DNA from: CAVOKN01 sp963696505 | GTDB lineage: Bacteria; Pseudomonadota; Gammaproteobacteria; Burkholderiales; Rhodocyclaceae | DNA length: 64,000 bases | NCBI GenBank assembly: GCA_963696505.1 | Contig: CAVOKN010000006.1 | Coordinates: 124,001 to 188,000 of the forward strand | Direction: 5' to 3' | Part shown: positions 61,503-64,000 of the stretch, in pieces | How the letters are laid out: each line of letters opens with the position of its first letter | Numbering within the stretch: the first letter of the stretch is position 1 | Position numbers and translations under genes: made by a program | The notes under the pieces: generated by a model | What the model was told of the DNA's origin: nothing | The model's database searches: none | Seen by the model: only the letters and a program-made list of their open reading frames with translations

Positions 61503-62243
61503 TCAGCACATGTGCAGGCCGCCGTTGATGTTGAGCGTGGCGCCGGTCATGTACCCGGCATGCTCCGAAGCGAGGTAGGCACAGAGCTGGCCGATCTCCT
61601 CGGGCTTGCCGAGGCGGGCCATGGGAATCGTGGCGATGATCTGCTCGCGCACTTCCGGCTTGATCGCCAGCACCATGTCGGTTCCGATGTAGCCCGGGGC
61701 GATCGCATTCACGGTCACGCCCTTGCGAGCCACCTCCTGCGCGATGGCCTTGGTGAAGCCGATGATGCCCGCCTTGGCGGCGGAATAGTTGGCCTGACCG
61801 AACTGTCCCTTCACGCCATTGACCGAAGAGATGTTGACGACGCGGCCCCAGCTCCGCTCCGCCATGCCGGCTAGCACCTGATGGGTCACGTTGTATATCG
61901 AGGTCAGGTTGATGTTGATCACCGCATCCCAGTCGGACTTCTGCATCTTGCGGAACATCGCATCCCGGGTGATGCCCGCGTTATTGATGAGAACGTCCAC
62001 CGGGCCGAGATCGGCCTCGATCTTCCTCACCATGGCAGCGCAGGAGTCGTAGTCCCCCACGTCGCCCTCGGCAGCATGGAACTCGTATCCGGCCTCGCGA
62101 TTCTCGGCAAGCCACTCGTCCTTCTTGGGAAATCCCGGCAGGCAGTTGGCGACCACGACGCAGCCTCCATCGGCCAGCGCGCGGCAGATCGCCGTTCCAA
62201 GGCCTCCCATGCCACCGGTCACCAGTGCAACTCTCTTCGACAT
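61503..62243 (-). CDS. phaB: Acetoacetyl-CoA reductase (second copy)
   Basis: 246 residues. A short-chain dehydrogenase that reduces acetoacetyl-CoA to (R)-3-hydroxybutyryl-CoA with NADPH for polymer synthesis. Cofactor loop TGGMGGLG, NNAG motif, the catalytic Ser (ISSVNG) and Tyr-x-x-x-Lys (YSAAK) are all present. It is distinct in sequence from the upstream copy (for example NCLPGFPKKDEWL in place of TTYSPSNTKAQEWL). It starts 102 bp after the first copy. Confidence 0.92.
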   Translation of the reverse strand: MSKRVALVTGGMGGLGTAICRALADGGCVVVANCLPGFPKKDEWLAENREAGYEFHAAEGDVGDYDSCAAMVRKIEADLGPVDVLINNAGITRDAMFRKMQKSDWDAVININLTSIYNVTHQVLAGMAERSWGRVVNISSVNGVKGQFGQANYSAAKAGIIGFTKAIAQEVARKGVTVNAIAPGYIGTDMVLAIKPEVREQIIATIPMARLGKPEEIGQLCAYLASEHAGYMTGATLNINGGLHMC

Positions 62244-62345
62244 TTTCTTGCCTCCTCAAGACAGAATGGAACTTCGCCCGCCCGCCGCCCGGCTTGGTTG
62301 GATCGGGTGTGGCGGCTTGCCGACGCACCCGCGGAGCAACGAGCC

Positions 62346-63086
<741 letters not shown>

Positions 63087-63179
63087 AGTGTTTCTCCTCT
63101 CCTCTTCTCTTCTTGTGCAGGGGTCGGTATCAATCCGAGCCGGCGGCCCCGCGAAGCGCCGGCGCGAAGCGCAAAGTGG

Positions 63180-64000
63180 TCAGGCCCGTTCCTTGACGTA
63201 GCGCCCTGGAGCGGGCTCCAGCGGGCTGTACTTGCGGCTGCCCAACTGGCCGCGGGCCGTAACCTCGCCGCCGGCGTGAGCGCGCAGCCACTCCATCCAG
63301 TGCGGCCACCAGCTTCCCTTGCGCTCCTCGGCGCCGGCCAGCCAGTCCGCCGCGTCGGCGACCCCTGAGTCGTTGATCCAGAAGCTGCGCCGGTTCTTCG
63401 CCGCCGGATTGATGACGCCGGCAATGTGGCCGCTGGCCCCCAGCACGAAGGTGGTTTCGCAGCCCAGCAACTGACGCGACTGGTAGGCACCGTGCCAGGG
63501 CACGATGTGATCTTCGCGGGTGGCCAGCAGATAGGCCGGCATGTCGAGGCGGGTAAGGTCGGCCTTGATGCCGCACATGTCCAGCCTGCCAGGCACCCGC
63601 AGGCTGTTGTGCAGATACATCTGGCGCACGTACCAGGTCAGGAACGGGCCCGGCAGATTGGTGCTGTCGCTATTCCAGTAGAGGATGTCGAAGGCATCGG
63701 GCTTGCGGCCCTTGAGATAGTTGGCGACGACGTACTGCCAGATCAGGTCGTTGGCCCGCAGGCTGGAAAACACGCTCGCCAACTCGCGCCCGGGCAGCAG
63801 CCCGCCGCGGCCGATCTGCGCCTCGCGAGCGCTGACCGTGGCCTCGTCAACGAAGCTGCCGATCTCTCCGGCATCGGAGAAGTCGAGCAGCGTGGTGAGC
63901 AGCGTGAGACTCGCGACCGGGTCGTCGCCCCGTGCCTTCGCCACCGCAAGGGCGCTGGCCAGGATGGTGCCGCCAACGCAGAAACCGAGCGCATTGACCT
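63180..64000 (-). CDS. phaC: Class I polyhydroxyalkanoate synthase PhaC (3' part)
   Basis: The last 272 or so codons; the 5' part lies beyond the window. The catalytic cysteine is in the lipase-box-like GFCVGG near 63975; the catalytic aspartate (REDHIVPW) and histidine (GASGHIAGVINP) follow at the expected spacing. The C-terminus (LEPAPGRYVKERA) is the usual class I ending. It polymerises hydroxyacyl-CoA into storage granules and heads the phaC-phaB-phaB operon. Confidence 0.95.
   Translation of the reverse strand, partial: VNALGFCVGGTILASALAVAKARGDDPVASLTLLTTLLDFSDAGEIGSFVDEATVSAREAQIGRGGLLPGRELASVFSSLRANDLIWQYVVANYLKGRKPDAFDILYWNSDSTNLPGPFLTWYVRQMYLHNSLRVPGRLDMCGIKADLTRLDMPAYLLATREDHIVPWHGAYQSRQLLGCETTFVLGASGHIAGVINPAAKNRRSFWINDSGVADAADWLAGAEERKGSWWPHWMEWLRAHAGGEVTARGQLGSRKYSPLEPAPGRYVKERA

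Noticed and set aside
58831..61578. Plus-strand frame of 915 codons over patatin, rimO and phaR
   Set aside because: Runs antisense across three convincing genes and their intergenic gaps; no domain.

Overview
The window reads as a chromosomal segment of a GC-rich betaproteobacterium, most likely from the Rhodocyclales (Azoarcus/Thauera/Zoogloea-like). This placement is an inference from three things: the housekeeping gene order ndk-rlmN-pilW-rodZ-ispG-hisS-yfgM-bamB-der-hfq-hflX-hflK-hflC-DUF2065-hisZ-purA, typical betaproteobacterial families (DUF3567, PhaR, NnrU), and a class I polyhydroxyalkanoate locus. No prophage, plasmid backbone, CRISPR array or complete insertion sequence is visible.

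Layout. 1-2.4 kb: the end of an RND efflux operon (SCP2-like protein, adaptor, truncated pump). 2.8-5.2 kb: rnr, with a divergent tRNA-Leu. 5.2-20.7 kb: the long minus-strand housekeeping block from ndk down to purA. 20.8-26.6 kb: a DctPQM TRAP transporter, whose dctM carries an in-frame stop, and a divergent DctS/DctR-type two-component system. 26.8-30.4 kb: 4.5S RNA, dnaX, ybaB, recR, a GNAT acetyltransferase and a candidate small gene or sRNA with its own terminator. 30.6-37.3 kb: lipocalin, CIA30 protein, a decayed response-regulator fragment and a TetR-controlled RND efflux system. 37.6-41.7 kb: an accessory stretch with a TIR-transmembrane-repeat protein, an NnrU protein, a CMD-Rieske fusion, a 283-bp MITE-like element and two small secreted proteins. 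42-45.3 kb: htpG behind a near-consensus heat-shock promoter, greB, DUF3567 and a YdcH-type protein. 45.7-47.6 kb: two membrane proteins. 47.7-53.5 kb: a nickel-uptake cluster (nikK-nikL-outer-membrane protein-nikM-nikQ-nikO) facing nikR and a PliI-like gene. 53.6-56.4 kb: an adenylate cyclase-HDOD fusion and a receiver-less sigma54 activator. 56.6-57 kb: tRNA-Gly, a tRNA-Cys remnant and tRNA-Cys. 57-60.7 kb: FAD oxidase, patatin and rimO. 60.8-64 kb: phaR, two phaB paralogues and the 3' part of phaC.

How the genes work together. The housekeeping block couples nucleotide and histidine metabolism to membrane quality control (HflKC), outer-membrane assembly (BamB) and ribosome biogenesis (Der, HflX). 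The nickel cluster looks self-contained: every extracytoplasmic component is predicted to start with histidine after processing, the NikO ATPase has a His-rich tail, and a candidate NikR operator overlaps the nikK promoter. The Dct genes pair a dicarboxylate transporter with its sensor/regulator, but the permease reading frame is split. The pha genes form a polymer-storage locus.

The parts most worth a second look are the N-terminal-His nickel relay, the nikM start-site hairpin, the TIR membrane protein, the split dctM, the MITE-like element and the tRNA-Cys remnant.
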